Origin: an uncultured Prevotellaceae bacterium
Lineage (GTDB): Bacteria > Bacteroidota > Bacteroidia > Bacteroidales > Muribaculaceae
Direction of reading: 5' to 3'
Assembly (NCBI GenBank): GCA_900320245.1
Contig: ONRP01000007.1
Coordinates: 27,765 to 91,764, forward strand
DNA length: 64,000 bases
A program made the translations under genes and the position numbers. Under the pieces are notes generated by a model. It made no database searches. It was not told the DNA's origin and worked only from the letters and a program-made list of their open reading frames with translations. Of this stretch, positions 26,830 to 34,837 are shown one piece after another (the stretch's first letter is position 1; every line of letters begins with the position of its first letter).

Positions 26830-26860
26830 AGCCGATGAAACCGGGTTTGGCTCATCGGCT
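26830..26860 (-). terminator. Terminator after the WYY-repeat gene
   Basis: AGCCGATGA (26830-26838) pairs with TCATCGGCT (26852-26860), perfect 9-bp stem, just downstream of the gene ending at 26890 and upstream of the sbcD promoter. Confidence 0.65.
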
Positions 26861-26889
26861 CTGTGAGGGTGGCAATTGTCGGCCATCGG

Positions 26890-27255
26890 TCAGTGGGCGC
26901 TGCGGGTGGCGATTTTCTTGCCCTTCTTGTCCCAGGTGTAGTACCAGCCGCTCTTACGGCTCGTGAAGGTGTCGCCTGCTGCCGAGAGCACCTCGCCCAC
27001 GCTGCTCTCCGAGAAGGTGTGCAGTCTCTTCCCCTTGGCGTCGCAGGTGTAGTACCAGCCGCTCTTCTTGAGGACGTAGAACGACTCGCTGTAGGCCACC
27101 ACTTCGCCCTGGGTGGTGCTGAAGGTGTGCACCCTCTTGCCGTTCTCGTCATAGACGTAGTACCACGAACTCTTGGCCTCGATATAACTGATTTTTTGGG
27201 CCTGAATGGCCGTGAAGGCCATCAGCATGGCCAGGATGATAAGGATTCTTTTCAT
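26890..27255 (-). CDS. Small exported protein with three WYY repeats
   Basis: 121 residues. Signal peptide (about 1-19, ending AIQAQ), then three copies of an ~18-residue unit of the form S-(G/S)-W-Y-Y-x-x-(D)-x-x-G-K-(R/K), beginning near residues 28, 64 and 100, alternating with (S)xGEVV/L-type linkers. The pattern resembles WG-type or KWG beta repeats in secreted Bacteroidales proteins, but I do not know a function. It is the last gene of a minus-strand run. Confidence 0.7.
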   Translation of the reverse strand: MKRILIILAMLMAFTAIQAQKISYIEAKSSWYYVYDENGKRVHTFSTTQGEVVAYSESFYVLKKSGWYYTCDAKGKRLHTFSESSVGEVLSAAGDTFTSRKSGWYYTWDKKGKKIATRSAH

Positions 27256-27270
27256 GTCGGTATCTGTTGT

Positions 27271-27939
27271 TTATTTGATCAGTCTGGTGATTTGCTGTTC
27301 ACTGGCACGGGGCAGCAGCCGCCTGAGGTGGTCCAGCATGCGCGCCAGCGACTCCTCGGGTGTGCGGTCGCAGTGGCACGCCTCCTTGCCCAGCAGTTGC
27401 TCGGGCGTGGACAGCAGCGCCCAGCCCCAGCCGTACCGTTTCCCGTGCTTGTCCTGGGGATAGACGAAGTCCTCGGTGACGATGCGGCACGCCATCTGCA
27501 GCCGCGTGACATAGCCGTCGAAGCGGCTCCGCATCTTTGGCTCGGTGAAGCCGCAGGCCCGGCGCAGGTCGCGCGTGATCATGCTGCCGTGCTCGCGCAG
27601 CGTCATCAGGATGGTCTCCTCGATGGAGCCGGGCGATGGGGCAGGGTGGGAATGGCGGCGCCAGTTGTACAGGTCGGGCCACCACGAGCGGCTCACAAAG
27701 CCGGCCTTCTTGTTGAAGAACTTGCCGTAGACGCAGTCGCTCTCGGTGACGATGGGGCCTTTCCAGTCCCACAGGGGCCAGTCCCAACCGCCGTCGTCGA
27801 GCAGCACATAGCGGCAGTCGGGGTCTACCGCCTCGTCGGCCGAATAGCCCGCGATGCCGCTGTCCAGCAGGGGCAGGAACCCCACCTGCTGGATGTAGTC
27901 CATCAACTCGGTCGCGTTATGAATCATTGCCCGTCCCAT
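27271..27939 (-). CDS. AlkZ-related protein
   Basis: 222 residues, recalled as the 'AlkZ-related' Bacteroidales family, which relates to winged-helix DNA glycosylases (YcaQ/AlkZ). Conserved blocks seen: GFLPLLDSGIAGYSADE, GGWDWPLWDWKGP, YGKFFNKKAGFVS and ILMTLREHGSMITRDLR, the last a likely winged-helix segment. Shorter than true AlkZ (~380), so activity is uncertain. Start could also be codon 5 (MIHNATEL, 27927). Confidence 0.7.
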   Translation of the reverse strand: MGRAMIHNATELMDYIQQVGFLPLLDSGIAGYSADEAVDPDCRYVLLDDGGWDWPLWDWKGPIVTESDCVYGKFFNKKAGFVSRSWWPDLYNWRRHSHPAPSPGSIEETILMTLREHGSMITRDLRRACGFTEPKMRSRFDGYVTRLQMACRIVTEDFVYPQDKHGKRYGWGWALLSTPEQLLGKEACHCDRTPEESLARMLDHLRRLLPRASEQQITRLIK

Positions 27940-27954
27940 TCACTCAATATCCCA

Positions 27955-27996
27955 AATCTCTAATCTCTAACCTCTAACCTTTAACCTTTAACCTTT
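27955..27996 (+). repeat. Heptamer tandem array between two minus-strand genes
   Basis: Six units on the plus strand: AATCTCT twice, AACCTCT, AACCTTT twice, AACCTTT. It lies 3' of the gene ending at 28000 and 15 nt before the AlkZ-related start, but in the opposite orientation to the start-linked arrays. Confidence 0.8.
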
Positions 27997-27999
27997 TAT

Positions 28000-28734
28000 T
28001 TAATGCACATCGATGCCGTCAAAGATGAAGTCGGCGATGACGCAGTCCTGATATTTCGCTCCGGGATACACTTCCTTGATTTCAAACTTCAGTGTCCATT
28101 TTGGGGCATTTTCCACATCGGGACCGTAGCCCACGGTGTCCACGTCGAAATACTGCAACGAGCGGCTGTCTTCCAGTTCCAGCAGCCTGTAAGGCTTGTC
28201 GTTGTAGTACATCAGCAGGGTTTTTACCCTGGAGTTGTCGCGCCATGCTTTCTCGCTCTTGACATGGCCGTTCAGGATGGCGACCGATGTGATGCGAGGA
28301 TTGTTGCCGGCAAACGTGAACGTCAGATACTGGCCGATGCCGTTGCCGTCGGTGGCCCACACGCTCTCGAGGTCAAAATCGTGCGCGTTCATTGCGCCGT
28401 AGGTGAAACCGCCCTGCGGAGCAAGGCACCCCGATGCCGTCAGCGTGTCTACAGCACCGCCGCAGTACCAACTGCACCCTTGATCATACAGTGCACCATA
28501 GACACCAATATAGCAGATGGAGTCAAAGTCAATCTCTCCCTGATCCACCAACTCGGCAAGATGCTCATATTCCGCCACGGTCATGTTGGCCATGGTGTCA
28601 ATCGCTACAGGTTGAAGCCTCTGGACGTCGGCCGTCATTTCCCCACTCGGAGAACAATGCCCCCGTGGGCTTGCCATCTGGAACGACACCAGTGCCCCTG
28701 CCAGCAGTGTCAAAGTAATAATCTTCTTCATCAT
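28000..28734 (-). CDS. Exported protein with NADase-type glycan-binding-like domain
   Basis: 244 residues with an N-terminal signal (about 1-20). The C-terminal half matches, by recall, the discoidin-like 'NADase-type glycan-binding' fold: VWATDGNGIGQYLTFTF, then ILNGHVKSEKAWRDNSRVKTL, and the end EVYPGAKYQDCVIADFIFDG. This domain is thought to bind surface glycans. The first ~110 residues contain paired Cys but no known motif. Confidence 0.65.
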   Translation of the reverse strand: MMKKIITLTLLAGALVSFQMASPRGHCSPSGEMTADVQRLQPVAIDTMANMTVAEYEHLAELVDQGEIDFDSICYIGVYGALYDQGCSWYCGGAVDTLTASGCLAPQGGFTYGAMNAHDFDLESVWATDGNGIGQYLTFTFAGNNPRITSVAILNGHVKSEKAWRDNSRVKTLLMYYNDKPYRLLELEDSRSLQYFDVDTVGYGPDVENAPKWTLKFEIKEVYPGAKYQDCVIADFIFDGIDVH

Positions 28735-28821
28735 AGGTCAGTAAATTTAGTCTCTATTCAACAATACTTATCCACCCGCAAAGTTATCCATAAAACCCCA
28801 CAATCCCAAAAAAAATGCTCC

Positions 28822-29235
28822 TCATTTCAGGATTTGGTCCAGGAGGGGGTAGATGTCCTGTTCGTGCTCGTAGGGGTGGATGTGGAAGTAGGGGTTGCCC
28901 GTGAGCATCGCCGACAGTTGCGTTTTGCTCTTGTCGTAGAGGATGTGGCACGGGATGCCGTGGGCCTCGGCATAGGCCAGTTCGTAGCCCACGCCCAGCG
29001 AAGGGCATGTGCATTCGCCGATGAGCACGTCACTCTCGCGCAGCCATGCTGTGTCTTGGTCATAGATGCGTGCGTCGCGCTCACGGCCCTGCTCCGTCAG
29101 ACTCAGGTTGCTCTTGCCCACATGCTCGGTAAGCACGATGTCGGTGCGCTGGATGTAGGTGATGATGCGGTGATATAGTTCAGCATCCACGCGCCCGCCG
29201 CGGATCGATCCCGCAAAATAAATCTTCTTCGCCAT
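28822..29235 (-). CDS. DNPH1-like 2'-deoxynucleoside 5'-phosphate N-hydrolase
   Basis: 137 residues, similar in length and pattern to mammalian DNPH1 (RCL), which cleaves deoxynucleoside monophosphates to base and deoxyribose 5-phosphate. Seen: FAGSIRGGR (9-15 region, phosphate loop), TEHVG, and GVGYELAYAEA with the likely catalytic Glu at residue 85. It could also be read as a nucleoside deoxyribosyltransferase; the IRGGR loop favours the hydrolase. Role in nucleotide sanitation or salvage is inferred. Confidence 0.82.
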   Translation of the reverse strand: MAKKIYFAGSIRGGRVDAELYHRIITYIQRTDIVLTEHVGKSNLSLTEQGRERDARIYDQDTAWLRESDVLIGECTCPSLGVGYELAYAEAHGIPCHILYDKSKTQLSAMLTGNPYFHIHPYEHEQDIYPLLDQILK

Positions 29236-29262
29236 ATGATTATTGGTTTTAAAAAAACTATG

Positions 29263-30384
29263 TCATTTTACAAAATCCCAAAAATTATCGGGGGTGATGA
29301 CCGTGAACTCTGTTGGGGAGTATGTCTTGATGAACTGCTCTGGCACGCGTGATTTAGCGCGAGGATTCCACTTGAATTCAAATGCCCTGATCATTCCATC
29401 CTCCTCTTCTATCAGGTCAATTTCTTTCTGGTCATGGGTTCGCCAAAAGTACAACTGGGCAAAACTGTCGTTATACATGTTGCGCTTGATGCGTTCACTC
29501 ACCATCATATTTTCCCACAAGGCTCCAGTATCCGTCCTCAGTTCGATGGGCGCATAATTGGAGATGACAGCATTGCGGATGCCATTGTCATAGAAATAGA
29601 CTTTTTTGCCTTTCTTGATTTCGTTGCGCAGGTTGCGGCTGAAAGAATCAAGACGGAAAACGACAAAACATTTCTCCAACAAGCCGATATAACTCTCTAC
29701 AGTTTCTTTGTCAACTCCCAATAGGTTGCTCAATTCATTATACGATACCTCGCTGCCCACTTGCAGGGCAAGGGCTCGCACAAGTTTCTGTAGCACTTCG
29801 GGCTTCTTGATGCCTCGATAAGCCAAAATATCCTTATACAGGTAATCATTGGCCAGCATCGCCAGCGTGCGTTTGGCATGAGCGGTATCTGTGACAACTC
29901 CTGGGTAGCATCCGTAGATTAAGCGTTGGTGCAGCATGCGCGATTCTTCACGTTCACTGGTCTCTTGGGCCAATTCTGAAAGCGACAGGGGATATAGTTT
30001 ATATTCTATTGTACGGCCTGTCGCTGGCTCATTGATGTCATTGGCTAACTCAAGTGAAGAAGAACCGGTGACAATCACCTGGGTTGGCAGTTTCAGATCG
30101 GCTATCTTCTTAATTGTCAGCCCAATGTTCCTGACTCTCTGGGCCTCATCAATGAACACATATTGATAGGGCGAAAGCAAAGCCTTTAATTCGGTTGTGC
30201 TTTTCCCCTCAATGAGCAAGACATCTTCCATGTCATCGCAGTTAAGCATCAGGACACCGTTTGCGCTATGGCTCAGCGCCTCAATCATCGTGGTCTTACC
30301 CACTTGACGTGCTCCTAATAACACGATTACCTTGCCTTGACCGAAGTCTTGTTTCAGATTGGATTCAATTTGTCTCTGTATCAT
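29263..30384 (-). CDS. AAA ATPase with DUF4143 domain
   Basis: 373 residues. Walker A GARQVGKTT (about 24-32), Walker B YVFIDEAQR, then sensor VTGSSSLEL; the C-terminal DUF4143 region starts about residue 185 and ends with WRTHDQKEIDLIEEE, a nuclease-like DxxK/E segment. These ATPases are numerous in Bacteroidales and of unknown function, sometimes compared with toxin-antitoxin or defence ATPases. The promoter overlaps an unusual array of tandem quasi-palindromes (30433-30530). Confidence 0.9.
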   Translation of the reverse strand: MIQRQIESNLKQDFGQGKVIVLLGARQVGKTTMIEALSHSANGVLMLNCDDMEDVLLIEGKSTTELKALLSPYQYVFIDEAQRVRNIGLTIKKIADLKLPTQVIVTGSSSLELANDINEPATGRTIEYKLYPLSLSELAQETSEREESRMLHQRLIYGCYPGVVTDTAHAKRTLAMLANDYLYKDILAYRGIKKPEVLQKLVRALALQVGSEVSYNELSNLLGVDKETVESYIGLLEKCFVVFRLDSFSRNLRNEIKKGKKVYFYDNGIRNAVISNYAPIELRTDTGALWENMMVSERIKRNMYNDSFAQLYFWRTHDQKEIDLIEEEDGMIRAFEFKWNPRAKSRVPEQFIKTYSPTEFTVITPDNFWDFVK

Positions 30385-30411
30385 GGGCTTAAATATTCAT
30401 TTCACTGGTTG

Positions 30412-30443
30412 CAAAATTATAGTTATTTCTTTAAACCGCCAAA
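30412..30443 (-). promoter_or_regulatory. Promoter of the DUF4143 ATPase gene
   Basis: Minus strand: -33 TTTG (30443-30440), 20-bp spacer, -7 TAATTTTG (30419-30412). The -33 box lies inside the first unit of the repeat array at 30433-30530. Confidence 0.78.
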
Positions 30444-30530
30444 TTTATGGTAAATTTTTCGGTTGAAACCGCCAAATTTGGCTAAATTTTTCGGTTTGAA
30501 CCGCTGAATTTAGTTAATTTTTTCGGTTTT
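30433..30530. repeat. Three tandem 32-33-bp quasi-palindromes (operator-like)
   Basis: Units at about 30433-30465, 30466-30498 and 30498-30530. Each begins AACCGC(C/T) and ends (T)TTTCGGTT, with AAATTT in both halves, so each can fold on itself (AACCG with CGGTT). The array starts at the -33 box of the ATPase promoter and extends upstream, as expected for a repeated binding site. Confidence 0.85.
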
Positions 30531-30663
30531 CTATCGTTCTGGGCCTATCTGGGGGGTGATAATCCGGTTATTAATATTTCGGGCCGAGGCGCTTGGCCCC
30601 AGCCCGATGTGTGATGAATCCATATCTGTTATTATCTTTCTTGTCTTCAGGATAGGGCGGGGG
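30531..30663. other. Remaining gap sequence, no gene
   Basis: Between the repeat array and the transporter gene. Contains a GC-rich inverted repeat, GGGCC and GGCCC around GAGGCGCTT (about 30581-30600), which could be a terminator for the transporter (ending 30664) on the minus strand or a piece of a dispersed element. Confidence 0.35.
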
Positions 30664-31596
30664 TTATAGGCGGATGAGGGCGACACCGCCGAGCATGAGC
30701 AGGATGCCGACAATTTGGGGCCAGGCGATGGCCTTGCGCGGGGCGCCGAGCCAGCCGAAGTGTTCCATAAGCATACTCAGGGCGAGTTGGCCCACGAGCA
30801 ACGACATGGTGAATACACCGACGCCGAGTTCGCCCACCAGCCAGGCATTGCCGAGCACGATGACCGCGCCGCACAGGCCGCCAATCCACATCCACCAGGG
30901 ATATTCGCGGCTGAAGGCCTTGGCCACCAGTTGGGTCTTGCCCATGCAGGTGCAGAACAACAGCAGTGCCATCGTGGCGACGAAGAATGCCACCGTAGTG
31001 GCCTGGATGGGGTTGCCGACGATGGCCGACAACTGGGCGTAGGCGCCAGTGATGCTGGCCGACAGGATACCCGAAACGACGGCCATCAGTTGCCAGAACG
31101 CCAGCCGTGAGCCTCTGCTGCTACCTGCTACTGGTCGTTGGCCGCCAAGCAGTTTGGGCAAGATGACCACCAGCGTGAAGCCGGCGATGAGCAGCAGCGA
31201 GCCGATGATGCGGTTGGTGCCCAGGGGGATGACCTTGGCGCCGAACCAGCCGAAGTGGTCGATCAGCAGGCTGAAAATCAGTTGGCTGAACATCGGGATG
31301 ATCAAGGCTTGCAACTGTCCGATTTCCTTGAACAGGTGGATGGCGATGGTGATGGTCACCACGGCGACAATACCCACAAACCAACTCCAACACGGCGCTT
31401 CGGCCAGCATCTCATGGGTCGGTAGGATGGGAATTCCCGCCAGCAGCGACACCAGCAGCAGTGCCAGCGTGGAGACCGAGAAGGAAACGAGTGTGGAGAC
31501 ATAGGCGGGGCCGACGACTCCGCGCAGGCGCGAGTTGGCTGCCGTCTGCAAGGGCATCAACAGGCCCATTGCCAGTGCTATGATTACAAAATACAT
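30664..31596 (-). CDS. YdcZ-type (DMT superfamily) inner-membrane transporter
   Basis: 310 residues, about ten membrane helices, made of two similar halves of ~145 residues. Each half repeats the family's pattern: LMPLQTAANSRLRGVVGPAY with VSFSVSTLALL in the first, and the equivalents around SAIVGNPIQATTVAFFV in the second; each half ends with DHFGWFGA or EHFGWLGA. This is the two-domain form of the DUF606/YdcZ family. Substrate unknown. Confidence 0.85.
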   Translation of the reverse strand: MYFVIIALAMGLLMPLQTAANSRLRGVVGPAYVSTLVSFSVSTLALLLVSLLAGIPILPTHEMLAEAPCWSWFVGIVAVVTITIAIHLFKEIGQLQALIIPMFSQLIFSLLIDHFGWFGAKVIPLGTNRIIGSLLLIAGFTLVVILPKLLGGQRPVAGSSRGSRLAFWQLMAVVSGILSASITGAYAQLSAIVGNPIQATTVAFFVATMALLLFCTCMGKTQLVAKAFSREYPWWMWIGGLCGAVIVLGNAWLVGELGVGVFTMSLLVGQLALSMLMEHFGWLGAPRKAIAWPQIVGILLMLGGVALIRL

Positions 31597-31621
31597 ATTG
31601 TCTTTTTTATCAATTAGGCCA

Positions 31622-31629
31622 CAAAATTA
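31622..31629 (-). promoter_or_regulatory. -7 box upstream of the transporter
   Basis: Minus-strand TAATTTTG, 26 bp before the ATG at 31596. No matching -33 box. Confidence 0.5.
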
Positions 31630-31661
31630 TCCAAAATTCACCACCTGGGCGAACGGTGTGG

Positions 31662-32051
31662 CTACTTCTCGTACATTTCGAGGGGTTGGTCGTCGGGGTC
31701 GTTGAAGAAGACGAAGCGTTTGCCTGTTGTCGCATCGGTCCTGATGTTCTCGTGGGCAACGCCCATGCGGTCCAGTTCAGCGACCTGCGCCACGATGTCG
31801 TCGACCTCAAAGGCCAGATGTCTCAGGCCGGCAGCCTCGGGATAGGACAGGCGCTGCGGCGGTGAGGGATAGGAGAACAGTTCGATGACATAGTCGCCAT
31901 TCAACGACAGTTTGGTCAGGTAGGACTGTTGTTCCTCGCGCCAATGCTCGGCCATGACCTGGCAGCCGACGACGCGGGTGTAGAAATCGAGGCTCCGCTG
32001 ATAGTCGGAGCAGATGATGGCAATATGGTGTACTTTGTTGAGTTGTAACAT
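31662..32051 (-). CDS. VOC-family protein, YaeR/GloA2-like
   Basis: 129 residues of the vicinal oxygen chelate fold with the usual two beta-alpha-beta-beta-beta modules. Metal-binding positions are visible: KVHHIAIICSDYQRSLDFY (His), VIELFSYP (Glu), LRHLAFEVDDI (His), and LEMYEK (Glu) at the C-terminus. Members of the YaeR subgroup are annotated as glyoxalase-like; real substrate unknown. Confidence 0.88.
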   Translation of the reverse strand: MLQLNKVHHIAIICSDYQRSLDFYTRVVGCQVMAEHWREEQQSYLTKLSLNGDYVIELFSYPSPPQRLSYPEAAGLRHLAFEVDDIVAQVAELDRMGVAHENIRTDATTGKRFVFFNDPDDQPLEMYEK

Positions 32052-32074
32052 AATTCAAATAAGTTTTAAGCAGC

Positions 32075-32082
32075 CAAAGGTA
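32075..32082 (-). promoter_or_regulatory. -7 box of the VOC gene
   Basis: Minus-strand TACCTTTG, 24 bp before the start codon. Confidence 0.55.
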
Positions 32083-32107
32083 CAAAAGACTTGGCAATAA
32101 AGAAACA

Positions 32108-33079
32108 TCATTGGTTCATCTGATTAATCAAGTTCACGACCACTTTCACCATCACGTCTTTCTCCTCGGGCTTGCTCTCGGCGATCATCAACGTTAGGGC
32201 GACGAGCGTGTTGTCGGCTAACCGCTTGGTTCCGTCCTCGCGGTAGAGGATGCGGTTGTTGTTGAGAAACCAAAGAAAAAGCGTGGCGGCGATGCGTTTG
32301 TTGCCGTCGCTGAAGGAATGGTTCTTAGTGACCAGATAAAGCAGCATTGCTGCCTTTTCCTCTACGCTTGGGTAGAGTTCCTCGCCTCCAAAGGTTTGGT
32401 AAATTTGTCCGATGCTACTCTTGAAGGAATCATCTTTCTCATTCCCGAACAGATCACTGCCACCAAATTTCTTTCGGAGCCCTTCAATCTCATTGATGGC
32501 TTTTTCGTAGGTGGCATGGAAACGTTCTTCCTGAGTGGTCTTTTCAATAACTAACCGTTCGTAGTCATAGTTGTCGAGTGTGTCCAGTGCATAGGCATAA
32601 TCGGTCACGACGTCAAACAATGCCTGGCTGTCTTCAGAGGGCATCATGGGTTGACTTTGGATAGCACGGCCAAGAATGCCAACGAGTTGTCGCAATTCTC
32701 CTATCTGCTCGCGACGGATATTATCATTGACGGCATAGCCCTTGATGAGGTAGTCCTTCAAGATTTTTCTGGCCCAGATGCGGAATGCCGTGCCGCGCTT
32801 GCTCTTCACGCGATAGCCGACAGAGATGATGACATCAAGGTTGTAAAAAGGTACGGGCTTTTTAACTCCAATAACGTGTATTTTTTGCACGTTATTCTCT
32901 CTTTTAAGTTCACCCTCTTTAAAAACATTAATAACGTGACGACGAATGTTTGACTCTTCTCTGTCAAATAGCAATGCCATCTGATTGGTAGTCAGCCAGA
33001 CGGTGTCGTTCTCGAGGCGGACGTCAATACGGGTTTGTCCGTCTTCGCTCTGGTAGATGATGATCTTATTGTCTTCCAT
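32108..33079 (-). CDS. RhuM-like protein fused to a Fic/Doc domain
   Basis: 323 residues. The N-terminal RhuM (virulence-protein) region, about 1-150, has VWLTTNQMALLFDREESNIRRH, which looks like a DNA-binding helix-turn-helix, and FYNLDVIISVGYRV. The C-terminal Fic/Doc domain has HSFSDGNKR at residues 254-262, close to the HPFxxGNGR/HPFxDGNKR consensus of AMP- or phospho-transferases, with Ser in place of Pro. It starts 10 bp after the carbonic anhydrase gene, so it may be the last gene of that run. Enzymatic target unknown. Confidence 0.88.
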   Translation of the reverse strand: MEDNKIIIYQSEDGQTRIDVRLENDTVWLTTNQMALLFDREESNIRRHVINVFKEGELKRENNVQKIHVIGVKKPVPFYNLDVIISVGYRVKSKRGTAFRIWARKILKDYLIKGYAVNDNIRREQIGELRQLVGILGRAIQSQPMMPSEDSQALFDVVTDYAYALDTLDNYDYERLVIEKTTQEERFHATYEKAINEIEGLRKKFGGSDLFGNEKDDSFKSSIGQIYQTFGGEELYPSVEEKAAMLLYLVTKNHSFSDGNKRIAATLFLWFLNNNRILYREDGTKRLADNTLVALTLMIAESKPEEKDVMVKVVVNLINQMNQ

Positions 33080-33089
33080 AAAATCAGAA

Positions 33090-33632
33090 TCATTGGATTT
33101 CGTCGAGGGCGCCGGTGACCGAGTCGATGATGAAGCCGCGCACGGTGATGTCGCGGGGCATCAGCGGGTGGGTCTTGATGGTCTCGACGGTCTTGCGGAC
33201 CGATTCGGGCGTATCCTTGAAGCCCTCGAGCCACTGGTCCAAGTCGACGCCGCAACGGCGGATGGTGTCGAGTGTCTCATCGGTCATACCGCGTCGGTTC
33301 ATCTCCTCGCGGAAGTGGCCGTAACTCATGTGGCATGCCCCGCAGTTGGAGTGCGCCACGACCATGATTTCCTCCACGCCCAACTCATAGACTGCAACGA
33401 CCAGGCTGCGCATCGCCGAGTCAAAGGGGGAGATGACCAGGCCGCCGGCATTCTTGATGACTTTGGCATCGCCGTTCTTCAGGCCTAAGGCCGCGGGCAG
33501 CAGTTCGGTCAGCCGCGTGTCCATACACGACAGCACCGCCAACTTCTTGTCGGGGTATTTGTCGGTCACATATTGCTCATAGCCCTTGCGGGCAACAAAA
33601 GTCTTGTTGTATTCAATAATCTCGTCAATCAT
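33090..33632 (-). CDS. Beta-class carbonic anhydrase
   Basis: 180 residues from the ATG at 33632 (the frame runs further upstream but over the TfoX gene). It interconverts CO2 and bicarbonate. Zinc ligands Cys36, His94 and Cys97 (in SCMDTR and AHSNCGACH), with the Asp38-Arg40 dyad. The short form with NAGGLVISPFDSAMRSL is typical of bacterial beta-CAs outside the plant type. The start overlaps the TfoX-N stop by 4 bp. Confidence 0.92.
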   Translation of the reverse strand: MIDEIIEYNKTFVARKGYEQYVTDKYPDKKLAVLSCMDTRLTELLPAALGLKNGDAKVIKNAGGLVISPFDSAMRSLVVAVYELGVEEIMVVAHSNCGACHMSYGHFREEMNRRGMTDETLDTIRRCGVDLDQWLEGFKDTPESVRKTVETIKTHPLMPRDITVRGFIIDSVTGALDEIQ

Positions 33633-33955
33633 GATTTCTTCTTTTTCTTGGGTTTGGGTTCGGGTAGGGCTTTGCAGGTCTCGCTGACGAGCATCGCCAG
33701 GTAGTCGCGGTCGTCGACGTCGGCAATCAGGTAGTAATCCTTGGCACCGTCGTAGGGTGGCCGCAGTTCCACCGTGCGCAGCAGCGTCCGCACGGCCTCG
33801 GTGGGCTTGAGGTAGAAGCAGTCGTCGCAGATGAGCCCGAAGATTTTGCCGTCGCAGTAGATGCCGTAGTCCCCGAACATCTTCTTGACCGCAATCTCTC
33901 CCGCTCCGGCACACTGGTCGGCGACATACTGCACAAAGTCAGGGTTGCTTGCCAT
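33629..33955 (-). CDS. TfoX N-terminal domain protein
   Basis: 108 residues, the TfoX_N fold alone: VKKMFGDYGIYCDGKIFGLICDDCFYLK is the family core. The C-terminus is a Lys-rich tail (PKPKKKKKS). In gamma-proteobacteria the domain is part of the Sxy/TfoX competence regulator, but single-domain versions elsewhere have no known role. It overlaps the carbonic anhydrase start by 4 bp (ATGA) and follows the thioredoxin gene by 15 bp. Confidence 0.85.
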   Translation of the reverse strand: MASNPDFVQYVADQCAGAGEIAVKKMFGDYGIYCDGKIFGLICDDCFYLKPTEAVRTLLRTVELRPPYDGAKDYYLIADVDDRDYLAMLVSETCKALPEPKPKKKKKS

Positions 33956-33970
33956 GACGATGACCGGGGG

Positions 33971-34468
33971 TTAGTTGCGCACGGCCTTGGGCGTCCAGTT
34001 CTGGAAGAAGCGCAGCACTTTCTCCTTGTTGTAGCCCTGACCCTCCTCGAGGTAACTCGAGTCCTGGATGTGCAGCACGTTGCCCTGCTCGTCGAGCACG
34101 ACAAAGACGGGGAAGTTGAAGCGCTCGGGGTTGTTGAGCCGCTTCATCATCGCTGCCGACCACTCGGTCGCCTTGCGGGGGTGGTAGTTCACATGGATGT
34201 AGACGAAGTTCTCCTCGACAACGGCATTGATGGTACTGTCGGTGGTGATGAACTCGGCAAAGCGCAGGCACCACGGACACCAGTTGCCGCCCACCTGGCA
34301 GATAACGAACTTGCCCTCGGCCTGTGCCTGGGCGACCGCCTGGTCAATCTGCTCGAGCGGGTTGATATCTTCGTTATACACCTTCTTGAGTGCCGTCTGT
34401 TCCTGGGCGTTGGCCACAGTGGCCAGCAGTGCGACGGCAAGCACTGCAATGGTGAGTATTCGTTTCAT
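33971..34468 (-). CDS. Exported thioredoxin-like protein
   Basis: 165 residues. Signal peptide (about 1-21, ending ANAQ), then a thioredoxin fold with the redox motif WCPWC (Cys64, Cys67) and the cis-Pro segment FNFPVFVVLD. Probably a periplasmic disulfide reductase or thioredoxin. The start overlaps the thioesterase stop by 4 bp. Confidence 0.88.
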   Translation of the reverse strand: MKRILTIAVLAVALLATVANAQEQTALKKVYNEDINPLEQIDQAVAQAQAEGKFVICQVGGNWCPWCLRFAEFITTDSTINAVVEENFVYIHVNYHPRKATEWSAAMMKRLNNPERFNFPVFVVLDEQGNVLHIQDSSYLEEGQGYNKEKVLRFFQNWTPKAVRN

Positions 34469-34836
34469 AATCTTGACATGAATTTGTTACGGTCTACAAT
34501 AAAGCGCAGGTGGGTGCCCTCGCCCAGCAGCGTGTCGCCGCAGCGGGCCTCTACCTTGAACTCGATTTTCTTGCCCTCGCAGCGGGTTACCGTGGCGGTT
34601 GCCGTGACGGTGTCGCCCAGTTTGGAGGGTTTGATGTGCGACGAGGCGATATGTCCGCCCACGGTGGTGCTGCCCTCGGGCAGATGATCTGCGACGGCGA
34701 GCATCGCGGCATTTTCCATCAGTGCCATCATCGCCGGCGTGGCCAGCACGGGCATGTCGCCCGAGCCCATCTCGATGGCCGTGACGGCCGGGGTGACCGT
34801 CAGTTGGCTGGTATGTGTCAGTCCTGTCTCAACCAT
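34465..34836 (-). CDS. Hotdog-fold thioesterase (FlK-like)
   Basis: 123 residues from the ATG at 34836; I prefer this over 34851 because it follows the upstream stop (TAG 34840-34838) by one base. Core pattern: VLATPAMMALMENAA, then GGHIASSHIKPSKLGDTVTATATV and FKVEARCGDTLLGEGTHLRFIVD, as in fluoroacetyl-CoA thioesterase-like proteins. It presumably hydrolyses a small acyl-CoA; substrate unknown. Confidence 0.82.
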   Translation of the reverse strand: MVETGLTHTSQLTVTPAVTAIEMGSGDMPVLATPAMMALMENAAMLAVADHLPEGSTTVGGHIASSHIKPSKLGDTVTATATVTRCEGKKIEFKVEARCGDTLLGEGTHLRFIVDRNKFMSRL

Positions 34837-34837
34837 A

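Noticed and set aside
28003-29178. Plus-strand open frame of 391 codons across two minus-strand genes
   Set aside because: It crosses the gap between two well-supported genes and shows no family pattern.
30531-30713. 60-codon minus-strand frame in the gap before the YdcZ-type gene
   Set aside because: It contains GLGPSASA, reminiscent of HemN/HemW, but overlaps the transporter gene end and has no other support; probably chance.
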